Origin: Phalacrocorax aristotelis
Taxonomy: Eukaryota > Chordata > Aves > Suliformes > Phalacrocoracidae
Length of the DNA stretch: 64,000 nucleotides
Reading direction: 5' to 3'
NCBI RefSeq assembly: GCF_949628215.1
Contig: NC_134276.1
Coordinates: 217,826,610-217,890,609 of the forward strand
The translations under genes were made by a program, and so were the position numbers. The notes beneath the pieces were generated by a model, which was given only the letters and a program-made list of their open reading frames with translations, was not told the origin of the DNA and did not search any database. This document shows, one piece after another, positions 13,791 to 28,129 of the stretch; position 1 is the first letter of the stretch, and the number at the start of each line of letters is the position of its first letter.

Positions 13791-16700
13791 ATGAGTAAAT
13801 CTGACCTTAGCCTAGACAAAGAAACTCCCTGAAAGCTATTCTAGTCTTCCATTTGTGCTTCAGGTCTATAAAATTAGGCAAGGAGTACCAACCTAGCGAG
13901 TCCAGAGGAATAGATGAACACTACACTCTTCCATCTGTAGCCCTTCAGCAATGCAAACAAGCAGCTCGGTGCAGGACAAGTTACGTACTCAGCGCACGAG
14001 GATGTAACGGGCAAAAGAAATCTCCTCCCACCGAACAAAGCCAGTCTGGATCCTCTCTGCAGGAATTTTGAAAGTAGGACTCCTTGAGACCGAGGCTTTC
14101 CACAGGCACCCATCAGGTGGTCAGTTACCAGGACAGTAAAGCCAAATATATTTTTTCTCAGTATTAAAATACAAATTATTTTCTTCTTAATTAGTTTTTT
14201 TTCTCCTTCATAACTTCTGCTCTCCAGAATTTCTCCTGGACCTACAGTACCACTGTCTGTGCGGACACCTTCCTAGGTACAACAGGATGAAGCTCCATTT
14301 CTTCCTCTGGGAAAGAGTAGAAGAGGTTACATTTCTTCTTCCCAACCTCAAACATCCAAACCCCAGCATTTTTTCCCAAAGGCAAAACAAGAAGCAGCAA
14401 AATCTGACCTTTAGTGGTATCAGCTTTGGTGATCTACCCTGCAGACTGTTTTCTGTAAAGTCGTGTACGATCCTGCATTAGCTTTATAAGGGGCAGCAGA
14501 AACAGAAGTTTTTCCACTGTTTGCGATATCCCAGTAGAGATAAAGTAGATAGAGAAGCCGTATACACCGTCCTCAGCTCCTGAAAAATTACCAGCACAGT
14601 CCTAACGGATCTAAGCCTGGGAACCCTCCAAGATACAGTTTGTGCCGCGCTCTCAAGGCACTCCTCTGACTTATCTCCTGCACGGCGAATGATGGAGGCT
14701 TTCAAAAAGCTCGGCTACTTCGCAGCGTCCCACTAAACCCCATTTTCTACAACGTCTTCCAACTGACGTGGCTGGGGGTGAACCACGGGGACCAAAAACT
14801 GCGTAAATGACTGAACAAAATACCTTACGGTTTGATAAACGAAGCACAGAGGTGAGGACCGTAAGAGCTCGCAAAGCAACATGGTGCCTTCGGTTCACAA
14901 ACCTCAAAGGAGAAATTAAAAAGCATTTCTAGAATATGTGGATACCACTGATTTGGTGGGAGTTGCAAACACCAGCAGCACCGGGGCCGCTACCCAGTAA
15001 AGCAGGGCTCCGCTCCGGCAAGGAGATGCAACAGTAGTTCAATACACTTCCCCCTCCCACAATTCTCATATCGAAGCCTAATTTGTTCTGCTTGTATAGC
15101 GCTCATCTATGCATTATTTAAATGCATCGCAAAATACCAGACTACCCCTGACTTTTGTTGTCCGATTCAGCACTTCTTCCACTATTTATCTTGTTGCTTG
15201 GTTATTCTCCTCTCCAGAGTTGTTTTTTTTTCCCCCCAACCAGCTAAAATTCACGCTTATGTTCGGAAATAGTGATTATGGCAGGAAAGCTAAGGTGGTA
15301 ACAAAACCACCCCTCTGACTCGTCTATTTAAGCTTTAAACAAGATTTTCCGTGTAAGACTGTAGATATGGCAGCAATACTTAACAGCAGCGTTTAAAAGA
15401 CTGCAGTCTAAAATACCTTCATTCTGAGCTGCAGCTCTCCTGCCGTCAGTCTCAGCGGCAGCAGGTTAGATCTCAACATCCATCAGAGCACAAGAAATAG
15501 ATCACAGCGGTACGAATAAAGCAGAAGCAGAGGAAACGGCTAATATTTGTGCAGAGCTCTGGCGTGCTGTTAGTGCTCTGTTACTTGATAGCTAGGAATC
15601 TTTTATTTCTGGCCACGTACAAAATCACTTCTAGCTCTAACAGGTAAGTTATAATGACTTTTATTATTTGCTCTAAACACAGGAAAAAAGAAACCTGTTT
15701 GGAAGGATGCAAGATTTAGGATACTGAAATAAAGTTGCTGCTTTGTGACCAGAAAGAGTTCTTTCCTGATTCTTTGTGACCAGAAGAGTTCCTTCAGAGG
15801 AGCCCTGAGCGCAGATCACAAGTTCTAGGTAAGGAAAATAGGTGAATAAAAGCTGAGAGAGGAAACAGGGAAAGAGGCAGTATTAGCCGACACTCCGGTC
15901 CCTGGGAGCTGTGTTCTGACAGGAACACCGCAGCGCTGCAGGTACTCCCACCAAACCCGGATACCAACCGCCCCGTCCACCCACTCCCTTCCACGCCGAG
16001 ACCTCCAGTCTCCATCTCCCTCCCTTTTACGCTCCTGTATCAGAAAAAGGATGAAAACGGGTTAGCGGAGTGCAGCAGCAGGGCGAGCTGCACGCTAACG
16101 CAGCTTCCAGCCGCCCCTGCGACAAGGGGCGTCAGCATACCGCCGCCCCGCCACCGCCAGGCTTCCGTCGGCATCCAGCAACGAAGGACCTGAAGAAGGA
16201 TAAACGGCGGCTTTGCAGATGATTACAGCAACCTCCTTCCAAGCACGAAGGCAATGCGGAAGGCGTGGTTCCAAGGAAGCCGTTTCTGCGCTAACAAACG
16301 CCTGGTGGGGGGCCGGCATCGAGGACGGCACCAAGGCTTCGCCTGCCAGCAGGGAAGAGAACAGAGGCTGTGAAAAGGTGTGAGAATACAGGTAAGTCCT
16401 TGGGGGAGCGGAGGTGAGAACCTGCGCACGGTTACAGAGAGATGCCGCATAAGCCATCAGGAAAACAACTTTTTGCGGCAGTATTCTGGAAAGATAGGGG
16501 TGGAACAAGATGGTATTTGTCAAAAATCAGGTAAGGACAGAGTAACTGAGAGCTAACAGGAAAGCCTGGGCTGGCTTTTATGCTCTCGGACGCTCTTCCC
16601 TTCGGAAGGACGGGTGAAACCTGGACGCAGACTGGCAGGGAGAAGAGCCGGAGTGCGCTCAGGCAACGCCTTTGCAGTCTCTGCTACCAAAAGAGCCATT

Positions 16701-17637
16701 TCCACTGACGTTAAAGGAACTGAGAAGTTAACTTCGACTACCAAGGTCAAATAAGAGTATTAACTCTGTCCTTCTTGAAGACAAGTAATTCTTTTCCTCC
16801 TGCCTCTTTCAAAATGCTGAGGACCAAACTAGGCTCACCCTAAAGCTCCAAAAATTAGCCCTCCTACTTTTTCCTACAAAAGAAAAAAAATCTTAAAATT
16901 ACACATCAAAAAAATAACGTGACACACTAAAAGACGACAAACCCCCAATGAACACTTGCTCCTTGACACCTTCGCTACCCTTCAGATCTAAAGAATTAAT
17001 GAGCTTTTAACGTGTACAGAAATAACAAAACACGGGATTTGACACCAACTACGATAAGGTCTGGAGATTTACTTCATTTTCAGGCCAGCGTGACTCAAAA
17101 GATCATCCATTTCTAACAGGTTTGCAGGCTGGAGGATGGGCTGGAGACCAGATTTAACTTCACGAAGAGAAGGCATTGCCTTACAGACGGAACAAACACA
17201 CGCCCAAAGCCAGACGCCAGCAAAGCTTACCTCTCTGTGTTTGCCTTCCCCTCTCCCGGCCGGGTTAAAGCACGGCAGCACGACATATCGCTACCGTACG
17301 TAAAAGCAGTTTAGCAGAAGACTAATTCTCAAAACTCTTACAGCAAGTGTCATAAGTCCTGTGAAATTCTCACCTCCTCAGCACACCCAACACATGGCAA
17401 AAGCAAGCATCCACCTTGTAGCAGACAGGGCACAAAATAAAGCTGCACTTCCCCAGCTATATCCACTTGCAGCTTCTCAGTAAGTTTGCCTGAACCTGCC
17501 AAGTGGCTTATCACAGTCCAAAAAATAAATTATACAAAAATAATACGTACACTGAAATATTACTCCTCGCCCTCTGGCCTTTACTCCAGTTTGTCACCTC
17601 TACAACCCACCACCAAAGCAGCCAAGGGAAAGTGAAC

Positions 17638-18280
17638 AAAGTGAGCCAGCAGTGCCCGGGTGGCCAAGGAGGCCACCAGCCCCCGGGCTTGTGTCAGCAC
17701 TGGTGTGGCCAGCAGGAGCCGGGCAGGGATGGGGCCCCTGTGCTCGGCCCTGGGGAGGCCCCACCTCGAATGCTGGGCTCAGGTTTGGGCCCCTCGGGAC
17801 AAGAAGGCCCTGGAGGGGCTGGAGCGTGTCCAGAGAAGGGCAGCGGGGCTGGGGCAGGGTCTGGAGCACAAGTGTGCTGGGGGGCGGCTGAGGGAGCTGG
17901 GGGGGTTTAGCCTGGAGAAGAGGGGGCTGAGGGGAGCCCTTCTCGCTCTCTGCAGCTGCCTGAGAGGGGCTGGAGTGAGGGGGGGGTTGGTCTCTGCTCC
18001 CAAGTCACCAGTGACGGGACGAGAGGAAACGGCCTCAAGCTGCGCCAGGGGAGGTTTAGGTTGGAGATGAGGGAAAATGCCTTCCCTGCCAGAGGGGTCA
18101 GGCCCTGGCACAGGCTGCCCAGAGAGGTGGGGGAGTCACCGTCCCTGGGGTCTGGGTTCAAACACCGTGCGGACGTGGCACTTGGGGACACGGTTTAGGA
18201 GGCCTGGGGGTGTTGGGTTGGCGGTCGGGCTTGATGATCCGAGAGGTCTTTTCCAAACTTAATGATTCTGTGATTCTATA
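17638..18280 (+). mobile_element. CR1 LINE fragment, GC-rich young subfamily
   Basis: A plus-strand CR1 3' fragment. It begins in the RT C-terminal region (the segment before LGQGLEHKCAGGRLRELGGF), runs through [16 protein letters not shown] and ends with the tail 'aatgattctgtgattctata' at about 18280. Long blocks look nearly identical to the copies at 25544-26653, 29079-29485 and 32365-33566, which suggests recent activity of one subfamily. It is 5' truncated with no intact ORF. Confidence 0.92.
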
Positions 18281-19879
18281 AATGAAGGGAGCACGACAAA
18301 CACCTTCATTTCTATCACATCTTTCATCACGGGAAGCCAAGTATCAGCCTCAACATACTTGCTAAAAGCACATATAAGTAATACTACCTTACACCCCTGA
18401 ATCAAATATTCAGGAGAATCTACTTTTTACATTACTTGAAAACAAAAAGGAGTTTATTATCAATTTTTGTAATCCCTCACACTGACGGCAGATAGCAAGA
18501 CTGAAGTGGGATCCCATGCCAGCAAAAAGGAGAAAAACTACAGCAGTTTAGTATTACAGAAAGCCACTTGGATTAACGCCTAACTGCTTGATGTGAACTG
18601 CTGGACATTACGGCAGTAATCTCTCATCCCAGGCCATAAGATTGTTTTGGTTTTGTTTTTTTTAAATAAATATTTTTAAATCCACATCAAACACATGTCA
18701 ACGCGTTCGGCAAACAATAAAAATGACCTTAGCCGATACCGAAAAGGATCCAAGCAGATTTCCCCACCTCCATAAACACTGAAGTCATGGAGAGAACCCC
18801 AAATCTGAGTCAGCAAGCTTTTGGGTAGCTGGAAGGAAAGCTTGCTGGGAACAGATACCAGCATGAACTGCAGTAAGCTGTTTTCCTAAATTGGTCCTTG
18901 AGTCATTTTTATGGGAACAGTCCATTCCCTGGTTTTTCCTCACATAACCTCAGGATTAAATGTCGATCGCTTTACCTCATCTCTGCGAAGTAAATAACAA
19001 GCAAAGCTTCCTAACTGTCAGACGAAGGCATGTTCATACTTATTCTATTTTTAAATACTTGCTTTTGGAATAAAATTTGAGACCGAGTGGTTCAGCAGTT
19101 CTGGGTAGCTGATTTGTCAACCGACTTTTCTTTCTGACACTCATGAAAAATGCAACTGGGTCCTATTTAAGGCTCTGTCATAAGAAAAAAAAATACCTGG
19201 AGTTCCAAAATTGCTACCCTTGCAATTTAAAGTAAGTTGGCACGTTGCAGCGTTTGAACATTTCAGACAGCAAAATGCTAAAAATGCTATTAGAAGAATA
19301 TTAAGGCTGGAAAGCTGACCAAAAATAAAGAATCCCAGAAGCGAGGTTGCTCGGTCAGCCTGAAGTCACGCACGCCGCAAGAAGGCACGCACACACTATG
19401 GCTTTCAGAAGAACCTGTCTCCATCAGCAGACAGAACACGGTTTCAGGGCTGCACTTTGCTGATGCTCTGCTTCCCCTGTTGGGAAGCTGCAAAGCACAC
19501 AGAGAGGGAGGCAGGAGACTTCAAGAAGAACAAGGGGTTTTGGTGAGGCTGTTAAATGCTGCCCCACGTAATTAAATTCTTTATTTTTCTTTGCCAAAGT
19601 TGCTATAGGCAAGTCTGCGCAGGCAGGTGCAGACAGACTGGAGCTCAAGCTGGATGGACAGCAGCCAGCGCTGGTCCAGAAGCAGCGCAGCGCTGTGCTG
19701 ATGCATCCCGAAGAGAACAAGACATTAAGTGACTCATATCTGACCAATTCGGCATGTGCAGAGCAAACACGGGTCTGCCTGCATCTGTTTAGGCACGTCT
19801 TCAGCAAATGTAGGCAAGACACGCTCTGTAAACTTTTCATATCTGGCCATCATCTTACTCACCGCAAGTACTGGCTGCG

Positions 19880-20380
19880 GTGTCGGGCGCCACAGGACAC
19901 TGAGGGTATAAAGCTACTGGAGAGTGTCCCGAGGAGGCCACGGGGCTGGGGAAGGGTTTAGAGGGGAAACCGTACGAGGAGCGGCTGGAGTCCCTTGGTT
20001 TGTTCAGCTGGAGCAGAGGAGGCCGAGGGCAGCCTCATGGCGCTCTGCAGCTCCCTCCCGAGGGCAGGAGGAGGGGCAGGGCTGGTCTCTGCTCTCTGGC
20101 GACCAACGCCAGGCCCCGAGGGAATGGCAGGGAGATGTGCCAGGGGAGGGTTAGGCTGGGCATTAGGAGAAGGTCCTTCCCCCAGAGGGTGGTGGAGCCC
20201 TGGCACAGGCTCCCCAGGGAGGCATCACGGCACCAAGGCTGGCGATATTCCAGAAGCACTTGGCCAAGGCCCTCAGAGACACGGTGTGAATTTGGGGTGT
20301 CCTGTGCAGGGACAGGAGCTGGGCTCGATGGTCCTTGTGGGTCCCTTCCAACTCAGGGCGTTCTGTGATTCTATGATCCC
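19880..20380 (+). mobile_element. CR1 LINE fragment of a second subfamily
   Basis: A plus-strand CR1 3' end of a different subfamily from the 17.6-kb copy. It contains the 'ctactggagagtgtcc' block, a GTTTGTTCAGC block, 'ccccagagggtggtgga', the characteristic 'cttgtgggtcccttccaactca' block and the tail 'ttctgtgattctatga' at about 20380. It is degenerate, with no open reverse transcriptase. Confidence 0.88.
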
Positions 20381-21747
20381 CTCGAAGGTCTGGATCACGA
20401 GCCATGAGAAGTGCTGAGCACTCCTAGCTCTGACTTAAGTCAGTGGGAACTACGCCTCAGTAATAGAGTGCTATTTAACAACGACTCGGGACACCTCGGG
20501 AACGAGGTGAGACCATCTCCATTTCATAGCAGAAACCCCAAACACATTGGCAAGTGGTCTTAATTTCAGTGCATCGACACCCCAGCTACAAACCCGAGAT
20601 GAAGCGGCGCTATCTTGCAAAAGCAGGAAAATACCTTACAACACATTCCAAGGCCACAGTAGAGCTTTTCAAAGGTGCAGCGGAAGGTTAGTTCTAGGCT
20701 CTCACCCATCCTCACTTATTCTAGAGCACCCCAACGTTACATTTGCAGGAAGGCCTTTCATCTCAGACATAAAAAGAACACAAGCGTGACCGTGTCATTC
20801 GATTCTCAGAGAAGTCCCTGCAAATGTCAGTCACCTCGGGGAACTGTTCTGCTGGGCACAGAGTCTTCTGGAAAGCCACACGAAAGCCTCTGCTCTCTTT
20901 AACAACCATTTCATTTCAGAAGTCCGTGCATAGTTCTACTATAATAAAAATAAAAAATATTTCAATACATGTTTATGTAATTATACATGTATTTTCCAGT
21001 AACAATACTGTAATAAATTAAAAATTAGTTAGAGGTTCTCCCTACAGCACAAACCATATGAAAGCTCATGCTCAGGGAGAAGCATCGTAAATCAGGACAC
21101 CAATTTAACCAGCTTCACGTACACTTTTGCAGAATAAGTAGTAACAACTTCTGATAGAACCCATCTCAGTATTCCTAATCCTATGATTTGTATTTCAGAG
21201 TAAGCACAGATTAGATGAGCCACGCCTCCAGAAAATAAGGAGTTTCCAAGTTTCGTTAGGAAGCCAACAACAAGTTCATCAACAGCTCTGTCTGCAAGGC
21301 TGAGTTCCTGCTCTACGAACAGCTGCACCATTTTTTGACATGAAAAATGCCAAGCCAACATACTTAGATAACATTGGCCTTCCCAAAATATAAGTAGAAG
21401 CAAAGAAAACCCCCGTTTTCTAAAGGTATTCAGTACACGGCTAGCAGGCGCAAGCACAACAGCAGTTTACTGCTTCAAGGCCTTAAGCAGGGAAATGGTC
21501 AGTTGAGAAGTGATCTCAAAAAAAAAAAAATTATTTTCTTAAACTTTTGACCTCAAAGCTCCCTGTAGAACCACCATTATTTCATATTCCTCAGCCCTAT
21601 TTTCTCACTTACTGACTTCTCCCATTTCAGAGATTGGGTTTAGCTTAAAGCCCAGAAAGTCTTCCCTTAATCCAGTGCACGTGCACTGAACTTAGGTGTT
21701 CAGAATCGACTTCGCTTCTCTCTGCAGCAACCTGTGAGTGGGCTCTG

Positions 21748-21838
21748 GGATCACAATGCCCTGAGCTGGAACGGACCCACAAGGATCATCGAGTCCAGCT
21801 CCTGTCCCTGCACAGGACACCCCAAATTCACACCAGGT
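21748..21838 (-). mobile_element. CR1 LINE extreme 3' fragment
   Basis: About 90 bp in reverse orientation matching the terminal region of the element at 19880-20380. It shares the blocks 'gacccacaaggatcatcgag' and 'cctgtccctgcacaggac', then a segment like 'accccaaattcacacc'. It is a short 5'-truncated insertion. Confidence 0.8.
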
Positions 21839-24419
21839 CTTGATAGAAAGACCCTGAACTGACATCGGTAGCCATTCGTTAAGAAAGGAAGAAACTAACT
21901 TAATTATGGCGTCTCTAGACTGAAATTGAGGTATTTCAGTGGGATTTTTTTTTGCTACAAATGCCTTTAACCACAGACCTGAGCGTAGAGGATTTTGAGC
22001 GAGAAATATTTAAAGCTTCTTTTATCCTTAATTCACCCTTTTCCTCCTAGTCTGTGGGTTGCTCATTTGAAGCCCTAGAACCTAGCAGTTTTGCTGGGAT
22101 GTAAGGCAAGCAGCCTCCGGTATTTTTATTTAGAAGCTGGACCTTATTTCTCGGGCTGTCTCTCTTCCATTCATCATTTAGATTTTGTAACTTGCCCACA
22201 GCTCATCTCTGTATACAGGAATTTAACAGGGCATCAGCCGTCATACTTCAGGGACAAGGTTTCCTTCACGTGACTGAGGTTCTACTCACAGATCTCTGGC
22301 TTGAATCTGAAAAATTGAGGGTGAAAATAAATGCCAAAGAAGAAAATTAGGTGGATAGTTTTCATATCCTACCGCTGCAGTTGCTCTATACAACATTCTG
22401 AGCGATTCTGTTCTTTGTGTCTTTTGAATTCTTCAATTTAACCAACGCTGCAGGTCGCTCGGTCATACGGAGAAATCTGCCTATTCCATCTGAGCTACCT
22501 GGCGCGTTTCTGTTCAGCTTTACCTCCACCTCTTCCTTGCGCGAGTTAAATCATCACATTGTTTTACAATTCACTAGACAGAGTTAAAAAAGAAAACCTG
22601 AAAGGTCAAAAATGGCTCCGAACGTCGTAATTGCTTTACCTTGCTCATCTTTCAAGCGTCAAATCAGGGCCAAAGCTAAGACTGAGCTTTTAATTGTTCA
22701 TAAATTCAAATACCAGGTTTCTGTCCCTCCAGGAAAGACAAAGATCATTATGTGTTTCAATGTTTTTTTACTTAAGAAAGCAACAGAGGTGCGGTGCCGC
22801 AGCTTCACGGCAAACGGCAAGTTTGCCATTCACAGTGGCAAGGTTTGAGGTACCCTGAACCGCACCCCAGCTTCTCATTTCCACATCATTATGTTTTACA
22901 GCCCACCACCTACTCACGTTCACAGCCATTACTTTTCTTTTTAATCACTTTTTCCCCTAACCTTCTTTTATCTTCCCTTCCGTTCCAGAGCCTCCATGCC
23001 AAAGGTTGACGTATTGATCTTTGTACACGGTTCCGCGCAGTCGCACGCAGGCACCTTCTAAAATTAAACCGCCCGCAATCACAGGGAGATAGGCCCACGA
23101 GTATTATATGTAATAAAAGAATATGGCCTCCAATGATAAGATTTTACTAAACAGCATTCAAACCACACTCATTACGAGCGGCACTTGGGAATTCGGCCTT
23201 GGGGGAAACATTTATTACCTAGCGTAAGTGATCGCTAGGGGTTCGAACGAGAGAATAGAAAAAGCCAACGCAGAAGCATGTATGAAACGGAGCGCACGCA
23301 CGCCAGAAAAAAAATCCCTCTGCCCCACAGAATGACGCGGGAACGTCACAAGGAATTTACACACGTCTACAAGGGAAAAGCTACACTTCCATCGCAGGCA
23401 ATGAAATCTGCTGGGAGTCAAGGTCAGAATCGTCATTTAGACAAGCCACATGAGAGTCATTTATAGTCTTAGCAGAATAAAACCTCCCATCGCAGCTCAC
23501 CAGTCAGGTGATGTGCCAGTCTAGCGAGCACCAGGCATTTATTCTGAGGTAATCCCTTCACCAAGGAGTTTCACAGCGAGGACCGCTAGGAAGGTTATGC
23601 TCAAGCGGCGACATGACACAAGGATGTGCACCTCATTACTGTACACCTCCACGCCTTGCTTTTTCTGCTTTGCCCACGGACAAAAGCCACGGCTTTCTAC
23701 GGCCACAGGCACTGCAGAGGCGGCGGAGCTCTGGAAAAGCAAGCTGTGCTCTGCTCTAGCCCACTAAATGAATCAACAGCACCGACAAACCAGCAAATCA
23801 ATCCCTTCCAAGTCCAAACCCTCTGTTTTAACGATGCTAAGGAGCAAAAGAACACAGCTTGAAATTCAAGGAGTGAGCTGTGCTTTCTGTACTGAGCGGT
23901 GGGGACTAAAGAAAAATAACCTTTCGTTTGGTAAATTGGTATATGCTTAATACAAAAACTTTGCAGCTACACAATTGCTGTCGTTTAAACTTCCCAGTAT
24001 GGTGTACAAGCATTTACTAAGCTTTACTTGCCAAGTAGTTAAGAATCATTAAACCAAGAAGTGAATCTGTTTAAGTATACGTTCTTCTCTCAGCTAAAGA
24101 GGGGCACAGAGCTGTTGTGACAAGGCTAAGATCACCCAGCTAATCGGTTTTGGGGTCTTAATTACAGCCCCTGACAGACTCCCACCCCTTGCACACAACA
24201 TTTCCAGAAGTTCTGTGACTTTCAGTCACTTCTCTAGGAATACCCTAAGAAATAACACAAAACATAAGCGGCCACTCCTGCCCCGAAGCCACTGAGCGAT
24301 CGTCTAGTCATCAAAACACCATTACACGTCCAAATCTAAACCCATAAACAACTCATGTGACTCAGGGCCTTGACTCACATCCACGGATAAGTTTAGCCCG
24401 GGACACCTGAAGCTGTTAC

Positions 24420-24620
24420 TCAGCCCCACGGCTCACCCTGCTCCGGGAGCGGGGACGGCAGAACAAACCACGCATCTCCTGAGTCACCCGCGGCAGCTGC
24501 AGCCGGCACCCCGGCACGTTGGCATGCCGGCGGCTGCTGCCGGAGAGGCCTTTCCATCCCTCCCGCAGCCACCGACCTGCTGGTGCCGCTTCTCCCGCGC
24601 CATCCCCAGCCCTTCCTTAA
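24420..24620. promoter_or_regulatory. Short CpG-rich patch inside AHCYL2 intron 1 (possible alternative promoter)
   Basis: About 200 bp with close to 19 CpG dinucleotides by eye, surrounded by AT-rich, CpG-poor intron. It includes GCCGGCGG, CCCGCGG and CCCGCGCC runs. AHCYL2 is known in mammals to use alternative first exons, so an intronic promoter is possible. I could not identify a first exon or start codon that resembles a known AHCYL2 isoform, so the call rests on composition only. Confidence 0.3.
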
Positions 24621-25543
24621 CCTCACACTGGGGGGAATCACGCTGACGGAAAACTGACCCAGTTCAGTGAGGAATTTTACCCCCTCATGTTGGAGCCGTG
24701 TGAGAACCTGGCGGGAGGGGAAGGGGAGAGGGTCTGGACCCGCAGTCAGAGGCAGGAGGAGATGTGGACCACCCCCGGAGCTCGGCCCATCAGCCGACGC
24801 CTCAGACACAGGCCAAAGACCCGCTCACCAGCCCTTCTCAGAGGCAGTGAGCTCTGAAGCAGCGCCAGACAAGCAGGGGTCGGCTAAATCTACCTGCGTA
24901 GGTGCACGTAAAGGTCACAGCCACATCCACGAGTCAGAGTCAGCTGTAAAAGTCAAGTCCAATGTCGCCTCAGAAATGAGGTCTTCTAGCTATCTCTTGA
25001 GAGTGCGGATCTACAGCAAGAATCCGAAGAGAACAAAAACGTGATTACAGAGATCTTCACCTAGATCTGACAGGAACCACCTCTGCAGGTGTCATGAAGA
25101 CAAGCCCGGCGTACTTGACTTTGGCCTCTGGCTTTGTAGGAGCGCCATCATTTCTTGTACAAGCAGGTGTGCAAGACTGCAGAAACAGAACTACACATCC
25201 GCTGGAAAATTAAAGCAAAACTAAGCAACCATCTAAATAAAAATACAACCCTGCAAGGTTGTTAATACTTGCAAGTCTGGGCATGTGCACTCTGTCCCCA
25301 CTCTGTCAAGGTAAAATATTCATTAACCCATCTAAAGACAGGCAGGCATAAGTAAAATAATAAGCCAACATAAAAGTAGTTTTATAATGAGAGCGGTATT
25401 AGAGGAAAGAAGAGTCACAGCTAATTACTGGGAACTTGTGTCAAAACTAGGAAATAATATTTATTTCACACATTACTTAACCCATGTTAAAGTTTCAAGG
25501 AAAGGGGAAAAAAAGCCCAGAAAACCCAGTACTTTCTATATAT

Positions 25544-26653
25544 AGAATCATAGAATCGTTACGGTTGGGAAAGACCTCCAGGATCATCAGGTCCAACCCA
25601 ACGCCCTCAGGCCTCCTAAACCGTGTCCCCAAGTGCCACGTCTGCACGGTGTTTGAACCCCCCCAGGGACGGTGACTCCCCCACCTCTCTGGGCAGCCTG
25701 TGCCAATCCCTGACCGCTCTGGCAGGGAAGGCATTTTCCCTCATCTCCAACCTAAACCTCCCCTGACGCAGCTTGAGGCCGTTCCCTCTCGTCCCATCAC
25801 TGGTGACTTGGGAGCAGAGACCAACCCCCCCTCACTCCAGCCCCTCTCAGGCAGCTGCAGAGAGCGAGAAGGGCTCCCCTCAGCCTCCCCTTCTCCAGGC
25901 TAAACCCCCCCAGCTCCCTCAGCCGCCCCCCAGCACACTTGTGCTCCAGACCCTGCCCCAGCCCCGCTGCCCTTCTCTGGACACGCTCCAGCCCCTCAAG
26001 GCCCTCCTTGTCCCGAGGGGCCCAAACCTGAGCCCAGCATTCGAGGTGGGGCCTCCCCGGTGCCGAGCACAGGGGCCCCATCCCTGCCCGGCTCCTGCTG
26101 GCCACACCAGGGCTGACACAAGCCCGGGGGCTGGTGGCCTCCTTGGCCACCTGGGCACTGCTGGCTCATGCCCAGCCGGCTGTCAGCCAGCACCCCCAGG
26201 GCCTTCTCCGCCGGGCACTTCCCAGCCCCTCTGCCCCAGGCCTGGGGCGCTGCCTGGGGTTGGTGTGACCCAAGGGCAGGACCTGGTTCTTGGCCTTGTT
26301 AAACCTCACACAACTGGCCTCGGCCCATGGATCCAGCCTGCCCAGGTCCCTCTGCAGAGCCTTCCTGCCCTCCAGCAGATCGACGCTCCCGCCCAGCTTG
26401 GTGTCACCTGCAAACTCACCGAGGGCGCACTCAGTCCCTCTATCCAGATCATGGATAAAGACATTAAACAAGGCTGGCCCCAACACTGAGCCCTGGGGAG
26501 CCCCGCTCGTGACCGGCCGCCAACTGGATTTAGCTCCGCTCACCCCAACTCTCTGGGCTCGGCCACCAGCCAGGTTTTACCCAGCGAAGAGTCCACCCAG
26601 CCAAGCCATGAGCTGCCAGCTTCTCTAGGAGGGTGCTGGGGGAGACGGTGTCA
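25544..26653 (-). mobile_element. CR1 LINE, longer copy with C-terminal reverse transcriptase remnant
   Basis: A 1.1-kb CR1 fragment in reverse orientation. The minus strand encodes an RT segment with [31 protein letters not shown] and the catalytic-region relic [20 protein letters not shown]. In the last piece the family's FADD box reads FAGD, so the catalytic aspartate pair is broken. It continues through the GC-rich C-terminus to the tail at 25544 ('atagaatcatagaatcg' on the plus strand). It is 5' truncated at a TTTGACACCGTCTCC sequence near 26653. It is highly similar to the inverted copy at 32365-33566. Confidence 0.93.
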
Positions 26654-28129
26654 AAAATATATAAATCACTCAAGAAAATCAGAATTTTTTTGCCCAGGAA
26701 ACACTGTAAGAAATACAGTTTACTTGGTTTGACTACAAATTTGGTATGGTCCTGCTTAGGTATTTTAAATAGTCTTTTCCTTCAAGTACTAAAGCAAAGT
26801 TCTATTGGATTTGACTAAAAGATTTATCTGCTTCTTTTAGACTTATTTTTGTACCAAACCTTATTTCGACAGATGCTTCGGCTCTGCGTGCCCAATCTTT
26901 CAGTCACAGGATTGGGAACAATTTTACGGCTACCAAATCTGGTGTTTTATTTAAATAACATGACTTCCTAAGAAACGGCGGAAAGGACTCTGGATTTGTA
27001 AATCTGGTAAATGAAATGCCTAACAACCTCTCAAGTCTCTGGAACGCATGCATTGAAGTCGCTGGAAAGCAACAGTGCGGGAGGGGGGAAAAGGAAGCGA
27101 GGGAACAGTACGTACTCCCAGATACCCTCCATCAACACATCTCGCTTCCTCTAGCAACCAGACAGATTGTCAGCTCCTAAACAAACTCATCACCCAAAGC
27201 AAAGGGAGCCAGCTGGGGAGCTTTGCTGCTCCGTAAGCTTGCTGGCTCTTCCTCCCGCATCCAGGTTTCTCCTGAAAGCCTGGCACCCTTTGCTCCTCTC
27301 TCACAAGGCACCCTCTGCCGCTTCGAGGAGCATCCAGGGAGAGCGATGCAGATCCTGTCAAGCTGTTTCCGATGACGACCCCATCGCCCACCATCAAGAC
27401 TCCCCTTCCCTCCTGCACTTAGCGGTGCAAACGTGCCCTCTAACACTGTGCTCCTCTGGCCAGGGGAGAGCTGGGCATCAGGAGCGGGGTACAAGGAGGC
27501 GCCCTTTGTGTGGTTTAACAAGAAAAAGAGAGGGATAAGGGAGGAGTGTAAGAAGTATGAAGCACACTTGAGGAGAAATATGGATACCCTGAGGGTCTCT
27601 AAAAATAGAGAGATTGGATTAGGCTATCAAAAGGAGAAAGCTCCAGACACCGGGGACGGAAGTCACAATCTTAGTGGAAAAATGTCCTTTACAGAGGAAC
27701 TGAACCCCCCGCAGCAGGGATTTCTAGGGGGATGAAGGAGCACTTGATCCAGACTCTCTTCATGGGCAGACCTTGCCTTACAGGGATGTGCTCCTTCCCA
27801 CAGAGTCCCTAGGAGAGACTCCGATTTCAGGGAAGCCACACAGGAGATCATGGTTATGGAGACAAAATCCCTCAGCCTGGGCCTTCTGAAGGGAGAGGAA
27901 CACCAGAGCAACAGTGAAAGAGGGTGGAAGTCCATAGATTAAGTCTTCACCCCACAGTTTCACGAGTGGGGATGTTCCCCTTATGGCAGGGACGCTTCTT
28001 CCCCTACATTCCCCAAAAGGTTCTTGCATCACAGATGAGAACTCCTTCTCCTGAGATATCCAAAGGGCCTTCCCGTTGGTGCCAGACACGAACGACTTGG
28101 GTTGCTCCTACCCAGCAGTCCTTGGGGAG

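Noticed and set aside
23226-23256. tRNA-like 'ggttcgaac' sequence
   Set aside because: There is no matching acceptor stem, D-loop or anticodon arm around it.
25773-26489. 238-codon plus-strand Pro/Gln-rich frame, also present at 32614-33330 (minus)
   Set aside because: Antisense of the CR1 reverse transcriptase remnant, repeated at each CR1 copy.
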